Positions 1-9,333 of a stretch of 64,000 nucleotides of DNA are shown piece by piece (position 1 is the stretch's first letter; each line of letters opens with the position of its first letter). The notes below the pieces were generated by a model that was not told the DNA's origin, ran no database searches, and saw nothing but the letters and a program-made list of their open reading frames with translations. The position numbers were made by a program, and so were the translations under genes. This stretch comes from Streptomyces sp. NBC_01244 (GTDB taxonomy: Bacteria; Actinomycetota; Actinomycetes; Streptomycetales; Streptomycetaceae): assembly GCF_035987325.1 (NCBI RefSeq), contig NZ_CP108489.1, forward strand, positions 62,001 through 126,000. Reading direction: 5' to 3'.

Positions 1-1
1 C

Positions 2-631
2 AGCCGCCCGTACCGCCTCCTGCTGCCCCGGCCCTTCCACCTGGTCGAAGTGCAGCTCCCGCACCGGCACCTCGGCATGTCGGCCGGCGACACCGCGAAG
101 CTGACCGCCACCGGCTGGTGCGGGCGGATGGGCGCGGGCGCCCTGCTCTCCCAGCTCCTCGCCGGACTCCACGACCACGGCACCGAGATCCACTCCGCCG
201 TCGACCGGGTCGGCGCCACCGTGGCGGGCCTGGCCGCGGCCGTCCTCGCCGACCGGCTGCGCCACGTGGCCGCCGAGGACGAGGTGGCCCGGCACGACCT
301 CATGCTGGGCATCCAGGCGTACATCCGCGCACGGCTCTCCGACCCCGAGCTCACCCCGCAGGCGGTCGCCGAGCACCACAACATCTCGCTGCGCTACCTC
401 CAGCGGATCTTCCAGGAGCACGGGACCAGCCCCGCCCGGTGGATCCGGGACGAGCGCCTCGCCCGCTGCAGGTCGGAACTGCGCGACCCGCGGCTCGGAC
501 ACCTGCCCGTCGGGGTGATCGGCGAACGGTCCGGCCTCTACCAGGCCTCGCACTTCAGCCGCCTCTTCCGCGACCGGTACGGCCTCACCCCGCGCGGCTA
601 CCGGACCATGCGCGAGGCCGTGCCCATGTAG
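2..631 (+). CDS. AraC-family transcriptional regulator, 5' end outside window
   Basis: The reading frame is open from base 2, so the gene starts upstream of the window and only its last 209 residues are visible. The C-terminal ~100 residues form two helix-turn-helix motifs of the AraC/XylS type: the stretch around QAVAEHHNISLRYLQRIF is the first recognition region and GLYQASHFSRLFRDRYGLTP the second, ending in the usual PRGYR. The visible N-terminal part (RPFHLVEVQLPHRHLG...) looks like the tail of an AraC-binding-like ligand domain. It is probably a DNA-binding regulator; target and ligand cannot be read from the sequence. Confidence 0.85.
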   Translation, partial: SRPYRLLLPRPFHLVEVQLPHRHLGMSAGDTAKLTATGWCGRMGAGALLSQLLAGLHDHGTEIHSAVDRVGATVAGLAAAVLADRLRHVAAEDEVARHDLMLGIQAYIRARLSDPELTPQAVAEHHNISLRYLQRIFQEHGTSPARWIRDERLARCRSELRDPRLGHLPVGVIGERSGLYQASHFSRLFRDRYGLTPRGYRTMREAVPM

Positions 632-660
632 GGGGGCCCGCCGGCCGGCACCGGGCACCG

Positions 661-752
661 GCGACCGGTTGACCGGCGACCGGCGACCGGCGACCGATGA
701 CCGGCGACCGGCGACCGATGACCGCCGAGTACCGACGAGTACCGACGACCGA
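661..752. repeat. Degenerate 7-bp tandem repeat (gaccggc-type)
   Basis: Between the AraC gene and the next start codon the DNA is built from repeated gaccggc / gaccgat / gagtacc units, roughly seven bases each. It carries no gene. It looks like slippage-generated low-complexity DNA; a regulatory role is not evident. Confidence 0.7.
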
Positions 753-774
753 CGAGCACTGACATCCGAGGAGG

Positions 775-1644
775 ATGACGGATTTGACCGGCACGAGCTT
801 CGAATTCCCCGGTGAGTACTACGAGATCATGCGCAAGGACTTCCGCAACCTCGACGCCGAGACGGAGTTCCTCGCGTCCCTGCTCCCCGACGCGGGCACC
901 GTACTCGACCTGGGCTGCGGCACCGGCTCCAACCTGCGCGCCCTGCGCGAGCGCGGCCACCGCGGCACCGGCGTCGACCAGAGCGCCGCGTTCCTGGAGT
1001 ATGCCCGCGCCGCCGGCGGCGCGGGCATCTCCTACGTGGAGGCCCGCGCCGAGGAGTACCGCACCGACGAGCGCTACGACCTCGTCTACAGCCTCTTCAT
1101 GACGCTCAACTACCTGGAGCGCGACCGGCTCCCGGCGGTCCTGCGCTCCCTCCGCGAGCTGCTGGCCCCGGGTGGGCAGGTCGTCCTGGAGTTCGGCCAC
1201 CTGCTGAACTTCGTCGACTCCTTCCAGCCCGACAGCATCGGCCACCACCGCCGGGACGGGGTGCTCATCACCCGCCTCGCCCGCCAGTTCGTCAACGCGC
1301 ACGCCGCGAACTGGCGCAACGAGGAGACCCTGCTGGTCCGCACCGCGGACGGCACGGTCGCCATGTACGACAACTTCTTCGACCAGGCCGTCCTGACCGG
1401 GCCCGAGGTGCGCGGACTGCTGGCCGCGGCGGGACTGACCATCACGGCCGAGTACGGCGGGTTCCGCAAGGAGCCCGCGCCCTTCCACGGCCGGGGCCCG
1501 CTCGTCATCGTGGCCACCGCGACCCCCGCCGACACGGCGACCTCCGCCGACACCGCGTCCGCCTCCGCCGGCGCCGCGTCCACCCCCACCGGCACCGCGG
1601 CCACCGCGTCCGACACCGCTCAGCAAGAGGAGAACCAGGCATGA
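775..1644 (+). CDS. Class I SAM-dependent methyltransferase
   Basis: A 289-residue Rossmann-fold methyltransferase. Motif I is VLDLGCGTGSN (residues ~43-53), followed by the acidic ribose-binding stretch GTGVDQS and a post-I region YDLVYSLFMTLNYL. The last ~40 residues are a low-complexity Ala/Thr tail (TPADTATSADTASASAG...), unusual for the family and probably disordered. The ATG at 775 follows a GAGGAG ribosome site. The stop overlaps the next start (ATGA), so it is translationally coupled to the acyl-AMP ligase at 1641. The substrate is unknown; coupling suggests that both act on one small molecule, possibly with genes left of the window. Confidence 0.85.
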   Translation: MTDLTGTSFEFPGEYYEIMRKDFRNLDAETEFLASLLPDAGTVLDLGCGTGSNLRALRERGHRGTGVDQSAAFLEYARAAGGAGISYVEARAEEYRTDERYDLVYSLFMTLNYLERDRLPAVLRSLRELLAPGGQVVLEFGHLLNFVDSFQPDSIGHHRRDGVLITRLARQFVNAHAANWRNEETLLVRTADGTVAMYDNFFDQAVLTGPEVRGLLAAAGLTITAEYGGFRKEPAPFHGRGPLVIVATATPADTATSADTASASAGAASTPTGTAATASDTAQQEENQA

Positions 1645-3296
1645 CCGGCACCGGCATATCGCTGCTCGACGGCGGGCCCGCCCCCGAAACCGGCGTCGCG
1701 CACCTCGGCGCCGCCCTCGCCCGCGCCGTCGCCGGGAGCGAGGGCCGGGGGGTGACGTACATCCGCGCCGACGGCACCGAGGTCCACCAGAGCTACGCCG
1801 AGCTGCTCGACGACGCCTCGCGCGTCCTGGCCGGCCTGCGCGCCTCCGGCGCCGTCGTCGGCGAGAAGATCATCCTCCAGTCGGCCGACGACGCCGACCT
1901 CCTCGCCGGGTTCTGGGGCTGCGTCCTCGGCGGCTTCCTGCCGCTGCCCGTCAGCGCCGACGCGGTGAACGGCCCCGGCCTGCTGGAGCGCGTCTGGGGC
2001 GGGTACGGCAGCCCCCGCGTCCTGACCGGCACCGGCCAGGAGATCGCGCCCGCCGTCACCGCCGACGCCGGCTGGACCGCCGCCCACCTGGGCGACGTGG
2101 CGAGCCTGCGCACCGCCCACGAGCCGGACCTCGCCCCCCACCAGCCGGACGCCGCGGACCCGGCCGTGCTGCTGCTCACCTCCGGCAGCACCGGCGTGCC
2201 CAAGGCCGTCACCCTGACCCACCGCAACATCCTCACGCGCAGCGCGGCCACCTCCCGCGTGAACAAGCTCGACGCGGACACCCGCACCTTCAACTGGATG
2301 CCGCTGGACCACATCGGCGGGCTCGTCATGTTCCACGCCCGCGACGTCTTCCTCGGTGCCGCACAGGTCCACGCCAAGATCCAGTGGGTGCTCGAGGACC
2401 CGCTGCGCTGGCTCGACGCCGTCTCCACCCACCGGGCCGACACCACCTGGGCACCCAACTTCGCCTTCGTGCTCGTCAACGACCAGGCCGACCGCTTCGA
2501 GGGCCGCGGCTGGGACCTGAGCCCGCTGCGCTACATCATGAACGGCGGCGAGGCCGTCCGCTCCGGCGTCGTCCGCCGCTTCCTGGACCTGCTGGCCCCC
2601 CACGGGCTGCCCGCCACCGCCATGTTCCCCGGCTGGGGCATGTCCGAGACCACCGCCGGCGTGGCCGACTGCCAGTTCACCGAGGCCGCCGCCGGCGACG
2701 ACCGCTACGTGCCCGTCGGCCGCCCCCAGCCCGGCACCCGCATCCGTGTCGTCGACGAGCACGGCGAGCTCGTGCCCTGGGGCATCACCGGCCGCCTCCA
2801 GGTCACCGGCTCGACCATCACGTCCGGGTACTACGACAACCCCGTGCAGAACCGTCAGTCCTTCACCGAGGACGGCTGGTTCAAGACCGGCGACCTGGCG
2901 TACGTCGAGAACGGCATCCTCGCCGTCACCGGCCGCACCGACGACGTCATCCAGCTCGGCGACATCGCCTACCACGGCCACGAGATCGAGGCCGCCGTCG
3001 AGGAACTCGACTTCATCGAGCCCTCGTACACCGTCGCCTCCCTCGTCACCGCCGAGCCCGGCGGCCCCGAGGAGCTCGCCGTCTTCTTCAGCCCGCGCAC
3101 CGGCACCCTCACCGGGGAGCAGGGTGAGCGGATCCGCGAGCGCGTCCGCGAGCGGCTCGGCGTCGACGTACGTCACCTGCTGCCCGTCGACCGGTCCGAG
3201 ATCCCCAAGACCGGCATCGGCAAGCTCCGCCGCGCCCAGCTCCGCAAGAGCTTCGAGGACAGCCTGGCCTCCGTCCCGGCCGGCTCGGCGGTCTGA
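1641..3296 (+). CDS. Acyl-AMP ligase / AMP-binding enzyme (FAAL-like)
   Basis: A 551-residue adenylate-forming enzyme that should activate a carboxylic acid with ATP. Visible motifs are the P-loop LLTSGSTGVPKAV (residues ~178-190), GWGMSETTAG (A5), WFKTGDLAY (A7) and the C-terminal catalytic lysine in IPKTGIGKL (Lys528). The N-terminal YAELLDDASRVLAGL and the MPLDHIGG segment fit fatty-acyl-AMP ligases and the loading enzymes of lipopeptide/PKS systems better than acetyl-CoA synthetases. No carrier protein is encoded next to it. It overlaps the upstream methyltransferase by four bases. The acyl substrate cannot be predicted. Confidence 0.85.
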   Translation: MTGTGISLLDGGPAPETGVAHLGAALARAVAGSEGRGVTYIRADGTEVHQSYAELLDDASRVLAGLRASGAVVGEKIILQSADDADLLAGFWGCVLGGFLPLPVSADAVNGPGLLERVWGGYGSPRVLTGTGQEIAPAVTADAGWTAAHLGDVASLRTAHEPDLAPHQPDAADPAVLLLTSGSTGVPKAVTLTHRNILTRSAATSRVNKLDADTRTFNWMPLDHIGGLVMFHARDVFLGAAQVHAKIQWVLEDPLRWLDAVSTHRADTTWAPNFAFVLVNDQADRFEGRGWDLSPLRYIMNGGEAVRSGVVRRFLDLLAPHGLPATAMFPGWGMSETTAGVADCQFTEAAAGDDRYVPVGRPQPGTRIRVVDEHGELVPWGITGRLQVTGSTITSGYYDNPVQNRQSFTEDGWFKTGDLAYVENGILAVTGRTDDVIQLGDIAYHGHEIEAAVEELDFIEPSYTVASLVTAEPGGPEELAVFFSPRTGTLTGEQGERIRERVRERLGVDVRHLLPVDRSEIPKTGIGKLRRAQLRKSFEDSLASVPAGSAV

Positions 3297-3297
3297 C

Positions 3298-3349
3298 CGT
3301 ACGGGTGGTGCGGCTCTGGCGGGCCCGCTCGAACCACACCACCCGTACG
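3298..3349 (+). terminator. 13-bp perfect inverted repeat after the acyl-AMP ligase
   Basis: cgtacgggtggtg (3298-3310) is exactly repeated in reverse complement at 3337-3349, with a 26-nt loop. It lies between the ligase stop and the ArpA-like TetR gene start at 3379. There is no U-run, so it may be a terminator, an mRNA-stabilising hairpin, or an operator for the TetR protein. Confidence 0.55.
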
Positions 3350-3378
3350 TCTCCATCCCCTACGCACGAGGAGCGCCC

Positions 3379-4047
3379 ATGGCGCAGCAGGAGCGAGCCG
3401 AGCGGACGCGCCGGGCTCTGATCAACGGCGCCGCCAAGGCCATCGACCTCTACGGCTACGAAGGGGCCTCGCTCGCCGTCATCTGCACCGCCGCGGGAGT
3501 GACCAAGGGTGCCTTGATGTACCACTTCCCCGCCAAGGACGACCTGGTCAGGGCGGTGCGCACCGAAGCCCGGCAGACGGTCGTCGGCACGCTGGCCGCG
3601 GTACCGCACCGCGGGATCCGGCCCTTGCAGGCCGCCGTCGACATGACGCACGCCGTCGCCGGGCGGCTCGGTCACGACCCCGTCGTACGGGCGGGCGCGC
3701 GGCTGACCCGGGAGTTCGTGCACTACCCCGACGGCAGCGTCTCCTGGACCGACGCCGTCCGCGAGGAGCTGGCCGACGCCCTGGCCGGCGCGGCCGACCC
3801 CTGGGGGACGGCCGCACAGCTCGTGCACTCCCTGATCGGGATGGACGTGTGCCTGCGCGGGGAGAAACACCGCCCGGGCGATTCCTGCGGGCCGCTTCGC
3901 GGGCACCTGACCCGGCTGTGGCAGCTGATCCTGCCGGGGATCCTCGCGGCGCCGCAGGCCGTGGAGCTGTACCGGGTCGAGGGCTCGTCGCCGTACTGCG
4001 CCTTCGTGACCGTCCCCGAAGGCGTGCGTATCGGGCCGCGGGGATGA
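3379..4047 (+). CDS. TetR-family regulator, ArpA/ScbR (autoregulator receptor-like) type
   Basis: A 222-residue TetR protein. The N-terminal HTH (AERTRRALINGAAKAIDLYG ... VTKGALMYHFPAKDDLVRAV) has the MAQQERAxRTR start and KGALxxHFxxKxxL signature typical of gamma-butyrolactone receptors and pseudo-receptors. It starts at the ATG at 3379 behind GAGGAG. It is the first of three such genes in the window (others at 30436 and 38349). The C-terminal ligand domain is less like a classical receptor, so it could be a pseudo-receptor that binds antibiotics or nothing. Its stop overlaps the start of the CGNR zinc-finger gene. Confidence 0.8.
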   Translation: MAQQERAERTRRALINGAAKAIDLYGYEGASLAVICTAAGVTKGALMYHFPAKDDLVRAVRTEARQTVVGTLAAVPHRGIRPLQAAVDMTHAVAGRLGHDPVVRAGARLTREFVHYPDGSVSWTDAVREELADALAGAADPWGTAAQLVHSLIGMDVCLRGEKHRPGDSCGPLRGHLTRLWQLILPGILAAPQAVELYRVEGSSPYCAFVTVPEGVRIGPRG

Positions 4048-4646
4048 GCGTGGACCGCGTGGCGGCGGCGACCACCGGGGTGGGCGTCCCCGATCCGCGT
4101 CCGCTGACCGGCGAGCCGCTCAGCCTGGACCTCCTCAACACCCACTGGCACGACCGGTACGGCCGCCACGACCTGCTGGACTCCACCGCCGGCCTCGCGT
4201 GCTGGCTGGCCGGGTCCCGGGTGGCCGCCGCGTACGCCGGCGGCGAGCTGTGTGCCGACCGGACCACCCTGGCCGCCGCCCGGGCCGCCCGCTCCGCGCT
4301 GGCCGGCGTCGTCGGGCGCGCCGACGCGGGGCCGGTGGCGCTCGACACCTTCAACCGGCTGCTCGACGCGGGCCGCGTCCGCCGGCTGCTCACGGCCGCC
4401 GGGCCCGTCGAGCGGCTGGAGGTGCCCGACTCGGGCCACCTGCTCGGGTACCTCGCGGCGGCGGACCACCTCCGGCTGCTCAGCACGGCGGGGGACCGGG
4501 TGCGGAGTTGCGCGAACCCGAGCTGTGGGCTGCGCTTCCACGACGTCAGCCGCAATGGCACCCGCCGGTGGTGCACGAGCACGGGCTGTGGCAACCGCGC
4601 GAAGGCGGCCCGCCACTACGCGCGGCGGACGGCGGCCCCGTCCTGA
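4044..4646 (+). CDS. CGNR zinc-finger / ABATE-type putative stress regulator
   Basis: A 200-residue protein. The N-terminal ~130 residues match the ABATE (putative stress-induced regulator) layout (PLSLDLLNTHWHDR). The C-terminus holds the CGNR zinc finger, with metal ligands in RSCANPSCGLRFHD and RRWCTSTGCGNRAKAARHYAR. It is coupled by an ATGA overlap to the TetR gene before it, so both are probably co-transcribed. The family is thought to be DNA-binding; targets are unknown. Confidence 0.85.
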   Translation: MSVDRVAAATTGVGVPDPRPLTGEPLSLDLLNTHWHDRYGRHDLLDSTAGLACWLAGSRVAAAYAGGELCADRTTLAAARAARSALAGVVGRADAGPVALDTFNRLLDAGRVRRLLTAAGPVERLEVPDSGHLLGYLAAADHLRLLSTAGDRVRSCANPSCGLRFHDVSRNGTRRWCTSTGCGNRAKAARHYARRTAAPS

Positions 4647-5007
4647 CCCGGGCCCCGCTGCGGGGTGGCCGCTGCGCGGCGCGGAGTCCCCTACCCGCCC
4701 TTCGCCCGTTCCCCGGGTTCTGCCCGGACCCGTTGCCGCGTGCGGCGCCGTTGCCGGGGGCCAGCCCCCGGCCCCCGCTCCTCAAACGCCGGAGGGGCTG
4801 GATTTTGCCTGGCGTCAGCCTGTACGTGCATGCGGCTGGATTGCCCGCAGAGCAATTCGCGCAGCGGTGACGCCGCCCTGGCGTCACTGTGGCGCATGAT
4901 GGCGTCATCGCGCTGACCAGGGGTTTCATGGTTCGCCATGTCGCTGTTCGGCAGAGTGGTGCCACATTGGCTCGACATGGCGCCACGCCTGTGCCATGCT
5001 GTGCGAC
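4647..5007. other. Intergenic region with a Streptomyces-type dispersed repeat
   Basis: No gene is seen. A 7-bp stem (CCGGGGG/CCCCCGG, 4754-4771) is followed by ctcctcaaacgccggagggg and gctggatttt (to 4806), a string I recognise from many Streptomyces intergenic regions; copy number here is one. Further right the DNA has several tggcgtca motifs (see 4868) and probably the promoter of the next gene. Confidence 0.55.
4868..4886. promoter_or_regulatory. 7-bp inverted repeat tgacgcc-5-ggcgtca, possible operator
   Basis: A perfect palindrome TGACGCC/GGCGTCA with a 5-bp spacer. The half-site TGGCGTCA recurs at 4900-4907, and a related TGGCGTCAG lies near 4807-4815. It lies about 120 bp upstream of the ribbon-helix-helix gene at 5008, whose product could be the protein that binds it. 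Confidence 0.4.
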
Positions 5008-5535
5008 ATGGACCTCACGCCCTACGTCGCCACCCTCCGCCAAGAGCTCGCCGTCGCCGCCGAGGCCGGCGGCGACGAAGCCCGCAAGCTGGCCGAGAGG
5101 CTCACCGCGCCTCTGGAGTCGGCCACCCGGCTGACCCTGCTCAACGTGCTCTCCGCCGCGATGGACGAGATCACCCGCGAGCTCGCCCCGGGCTCGGTCG
5201 ACGTACGACTGCGCGGGCTCGACCCCGAGTTCGTGGTGACGGTTGCGGCGGGCGAGAGCCACGCCCCCCTGGAGCCCGCCACCGCCGCTGCGTTCGCCGA
5301 ACCGCTCGCGCCGCACGCATCCCCCGACGGCGACGAGGGCGGCACCGCCCGCGTCAACCTGCGGCTGCCGGCCCACCTCAAGACCCGCGCCGAGGAGGCC
5401 GCGAGCCGCGAGGGGCTCTCGGTCAACGCGTGGCTGGTGCGCGCCGTGTCGGCCGCGGTCGACGGCGGCGCCCGGCCGCGCACGGCGGAGAAGTCCAAGA
5501 GCGTGGGGCAGAGCTTCACGGGCTGGGTCCGTTAG
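5008..5535 (+). CDS. Ribbon-helix-helix (HicB/CopG-like) protein
   Basis: A 175-residue protein. The last ~60 residues hold a ribbon-helix-helix DNA-binding fold: ARVNLRLPAHLKTRAEEAA followed by REGLSVNAWLVRAV. The first ~110 residues are helical and unassigned. I chose the ATG at 5008 (MDLTPYV); an in-frame ATG at 4996 is also possible, and neither has a strong ribosome site, so the mRNA may be leaderless. The gene order RHH protein, DUF4097 protein, ABC ATPase, ABC permease recurs in Streptomyces, so it is probably the local regulator of the exporter. No toxin partner is seen. Confidence 0.75.
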   Translation: MDLTPYVATLRQELAVAAEAGGDEARKLAERLTAPLESATRLTLLNVLSAAMDEITRELAPGSVDVRLRGLDPEFVVTVAAGESHAPLEPATAAAFAEPLAPHASPDGDEGGTARVNLRLPAHLKTRAEEAASREGLSVNAWLVRAVSAAVDGGARPRTAEKSKSVGQSFTGWVR

Positions 5536-5547
5536 CCCGGCTCGATC

Positions 5548-5642
5548 ACTGCACCGCACCGCACCGCACTGCACCGCACCGCACTGCACCGCACTGCACC
5601 GCACTGCACCGCACTGCACCGCACTGCACCGCACCGCACCGC
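5548..5642. repeat. Microsatellite: 19 copies of the 5-mer acYgc
   Basis: Ninety-five bases consist only of actgc and accgc units in mixed order, directly after the stop at 5535 and before the DUF4097 gene. The array is too simple for a CRISPR and has no spacers. It is a likely slippage hotspot inside an operon leader. Confidence 0.9.
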
Positions 5643-5708
5643 ATCAGTTCTCCCACACCACGTCCCACCAGCGGGGACGCCCAGAAGACTCAAGAGGACG
5701 GGACAGCC

Positions 5709-6560
5709 ATGCCTTCTTTCGACACCTCCGAAGCGATCTCGGTCACCGCACACGTGGAGGCCGGCTCCATCCAGTTCACCGCGGGCGACCGCCTCGACAC
5801 CGTCGTCGCGGTGCAGCCCCGGGACCCGAAGCGTGACAAGGACGTACGGACCGCCGAGCAGACCGAGGTCACGTTCGCGGGCGGCGTGCTGACCGTCAGG
5901 ACGCCCAAGTCCAACCCGTTCGGCAAGCCCGGCATCGTCGACGTGACGGTCGAACTGCCCACGGGCTCGCACGTCGACACGACCGGGTCCTGGACCCAGG
6001 TGCTCGGCGAGGGCCGGCTCGGCGAGGTCCGGGTGAAGACCTCGTCCGGCGATGTCCGCCTCGACACCACCGGCCCGCTCAAGCTGACCGCGTCGCACGG
6101 CTCGATCACCGTGGACCGGGCCGAGGGCGCGACCGAGATCACCACCAGCTCCGGCAGCCTGCGCCTCGGCTTCGTCGACGGCCCTGCCGTCCTGAAGAAC
6201 TCGCACGGCACCACGACCGTCGGAGCCGCCATCGGCGAGCTGCGGGTGAGCGGTGCCAACGGTGACATCGAGATCCGGCGCGCCGAGGACTCGGTCACCG
6301 CGAAGACCGCCCACGGCACCCTGCGGGTGGGTGAAGTCGCCCGCGGCACCGTGGAGTTGGAGACCTCCTACGGGGCCATCGAGGTCGGCGTCCGCGAGGG
6401 CACGGCCGCCTGGCTCGACGTCAGCTCGGGCTCCGGCCAGGTGCGCAACACGCTCACCGCGTCCGGGAGCCCGGAGGGGAGCGCGGACACCGTCAAGGTC
6501 CGCGCCCGCACGAAGTACGGCAACATCGACGTCCGCCGCGCCGTCGTCGCCGGGGCCTGA
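5709..6560 (+). CDS. DUF4097-family beta-strand repeat protein
   Basis: A 283-residue protein made of repeated short beta-strand units of the type VRVKTSSGDVRLDTT, LTASHGSITVDRAEG, ITTSSGSLRLGF, VKNSHGTTTVGAA-like and VELETSYGAIEVGV. This is the DUF4097 right-handed beta-helix pattern also seen in bacterial adhesin-like proteins. There is no signal peptide or membrane helix, so it is predicted cytoplasmic. It starts at the ATG at 5709 and sits between the RHH protein and the ABC exporter genes, probably in one transcript. The biochemical role of the family is unknown. Confidence 0.85.
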   Translation: MPSFDTSEAISVTAHVEAGSIQFTAGDRLDTVVAVQPRDPKRDKDVRTAEQTEVTFAGGVLTVRTPKSNPFGKPGIVDVTVELPTGSHVDTTGSWTQVLGEGRLGEVRVKTSSGDVRLDTTGPLKLTASHGSITVDRAEGATEITTSSGSLRLGFVDGPAVLKNSHGTTTVGAAIGELRVSGANGDIEIRRAEDSVTAKTAHGTLRVGEVARGTVELETSYGAIEVGVREGTAAWLDVSSGSGQVRNTLTASGSPEGSADTVKVRARTKYGNIDVRRAVVAGA

Positions 6561-6615
6561 CCGCCTCTCATTCCGCTCGACTCCCCCTAACTTCAGCCTT
6601 CGAATGGAGGGCCTC

Positions 6616-7619
<1,004 letters not shown>

Positions 7620-7623
<4 letters not shown>

Positions 7624-8405
7624 GCTCTCTGTCCCTCGCGGTCCGTGATTCGTCCACGATGCTGCGCCGCAATCTCCTGCACGCCCGGCGCTATCCGTCT
7701 TTGACCCTGAATCTGCTGCTCACGCCGATCATGCTGTTGCTGCTCTTCGTCTACATCTTCGGAGATGTGATGAGTGCGGGCATCGGCGGTGGCAGCCGCT
7801 CCGACTACATCGCCTACCTGGTTCCGGGTCTGCTGCTGATGACGATCGGTTCGACCACGATCGGTACGGCGGTGTCGGTGTCCAACGACATGACCGAGGG
7901 GATCATCGCTCGTTTCCGCACGATGGCGATCCATCGGGGTGCGGTGCTCATCGGACACGTCGTCAGCAGCGTGCTCCAGTCGATCGCGTCCGTGGTCCTG
8001 GTGGGCGCCGTTGGCGTGGCGATCGGGTTCCGGTCCACGGACGCGACGGCCCTGGAATGGCTCGCGGCACTCGGGCTCCTGGTGCTGTTCGCCCTGGCGT
8101 TCACCTGGATCGCCGTCGGTATGGGGCTGATCAGCCCCAACGCCGAGGCCGCGAGCAACAACGCGCTCCCGATGATCCTCCTGCCGCTCCTGTCGAGTGC
8201 GTTCGTGCCGGTCGAGGGGATGCCGGGCTGGTTCCAGCCCATCGCCGAGTACCAGCCCTTCACCCCGGCCATCGAAACCCTGCGCGGTCTGCTCCTGGGT
8301 ACCGAGATCGGCAACAACGGCTGGCTCGCCGTCGCCTGGTGCCTGGGCCTCGCCGTCCTCGGCTACTTCTGGTCAGCCGCAAAGTTCAACAGTGACCCGA
8401 AGTAG
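7620..8405 (+). CDS. ABC-2 type transporter permease (DrrB-like)
   Basis: A 261-residue integral membrane protein with about six hydrophobic segments (for example LTLNLLLTPIMLLLLFVYIFG, YLVPGLLLMTIGSTTIG, WLAALGLLVLFALAFTWIAVG). It matches the ABC-2/DrrB permease family in size and in the conserved AEAASNNALPMILLPLLSSAFVP-like region. It starts at ATG 7620 inside the end of the ATPase gene, so subunits should be made together. Confidence 0.9.
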
Positions 8406-8414
8406 AGGTGGGGG

Positions 8415-8443
8415 TTGACCGTCAAAGCTAATCTCATTAGCTT
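8415..8443 (+). promoter_or_regulatory. Sigma-70-like promoter overlapped by a 19-bp palindromic operator
   Basis: TTGACC (8415-8420) and TAGCTT (8438-8443) are separated by 17 bp, as in a vegetative promoter. The spacer and -10 are covered by aagctaatctcattagctt (8425-8443), a perfect palindrome of 8-bp arms with 3-bp centre. It should drive the hydrolase/TetR operon that begins at 8497, and the TetR protein at 9326 is the natural candidate to bind it. Confidence 0.7.
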
Positions 8444-8496
8444 GCGAGTGACAGGCATTAGCCACAGTGTGAATCACTGCTCCTGAGGGACGGGTC

Positions 8497-9333
8497 ATGA
8501 CGGAGTTTCTGAGCATCGACGGCGGGCGGCTCGCGTACGAGGTCACGGGCGAAGGCTCGCTGGTCCTGCTCGCCCACGGCATGGGCGACAACCGCGCGGC
8601 CTACCGCGAGACCGCCGCCCTCCTCGTCACCGCCGGATACCGCGTCGCCTCCACCGACCTGCGCGGACACGGGGAATCGAGCACCGGCTGGGCCTCGTAC
8701 ACCCGCACCGACGTGGCGGGCGACCTGCTCGCCCTGATCCGGCACCTCGGCGGACCGGCCGTCATCGTCGGCCACTCCTTCGCCGGCGGCGCCGCCACCA
8801 TCGCGGCGGCGCAGGAGCCCGCGCTCGTCGACGCGATCGTCGAGATCAGCCCGTTCACCCGTGCCCAGAAGATCGACTTCGGCGCCCTCGGCTCCAACGC
8901 CCGCTACCGCAAGGGCATGCTCCTGCTGCTCGGCACCGGCATCCTGCGCAGCGCCGGCCTGTGGAAGCGCTACCTCGACCACGCCTACCCGGGCGCCCGT
9001 CCGGCCGGTCACGCCGCCCACCTCGGGGCGCTCGTCGCCGACCTGACCCGGCCGGGCCGGATGGCCGTCGTCGCCAAGATGGGGATGTCCGCCCCCACCG
9101 ACGCGGGCGCCCGCCTCGGCGACATCCGGTGCCCCGCGCTGATCGTCGAGGGCGACCTCGACTGCGACTGGGCCGACCCGGCCGCCGAGGGCGCGGCCAT
9201 CGTCGCCGAACTGCCGGAGGGGCGCGGGCGCCTCGTGACGATCGAGGGCGCGGGCCACTACGCCCACGCGCAGTTCCCCGCCGAAACCGCCGCGGCCATC
9301 GTGTCCTTCCTGAAGGAGGCCGCCCGTGCCTAG
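8497..9333 (+). CDS. Alpha/beta-fold hydrolase
   Basis: A 278-residue alpha/beta hydrolase. The oxyanion region is LLAHGMGDNRAAY, the nucleophile elbow is GHSFAGG (Ser), the acid lies in LIVEGDLDCDWADP and the His in GAGHYAHAQFP. No signal peptide is present. It overlaps the TetR gene at 9326 by eight bases and follows a promoter-operator at 8415. It may degrade a compound sensed by that TetR regulator; the substrate is not predictable. Confidence 0.88.
   Translation: MTEFLSIDGGRLAYEVTGEGSLVLLAHGMGDNRAAYRETAALLVTAGYRVASTDLRGHGESSTGWASYTRTDVAGDLLALIRHLGGPAVIVGHSFAGGAATIAAAQEPALVDAIVEISPFTRAQKIDFGALGSNARYRKGMLLLLGTGILRSAGLWKRYLDHAYPGARPAGHAAHLGALVADLTRPGRMAVVAKMGMSAPTDAGARLGDIRCPALIVEGDLDCDWADPAAEGAAIVAELPEGRGRLVTIEGAGHYAHAQFPAETAAAIVSFLKEAARA

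Noticed and set aside
5548..5642. CRISPR-like array
   Set aside because: Units are five bases with no spacers; simple microsatellite.
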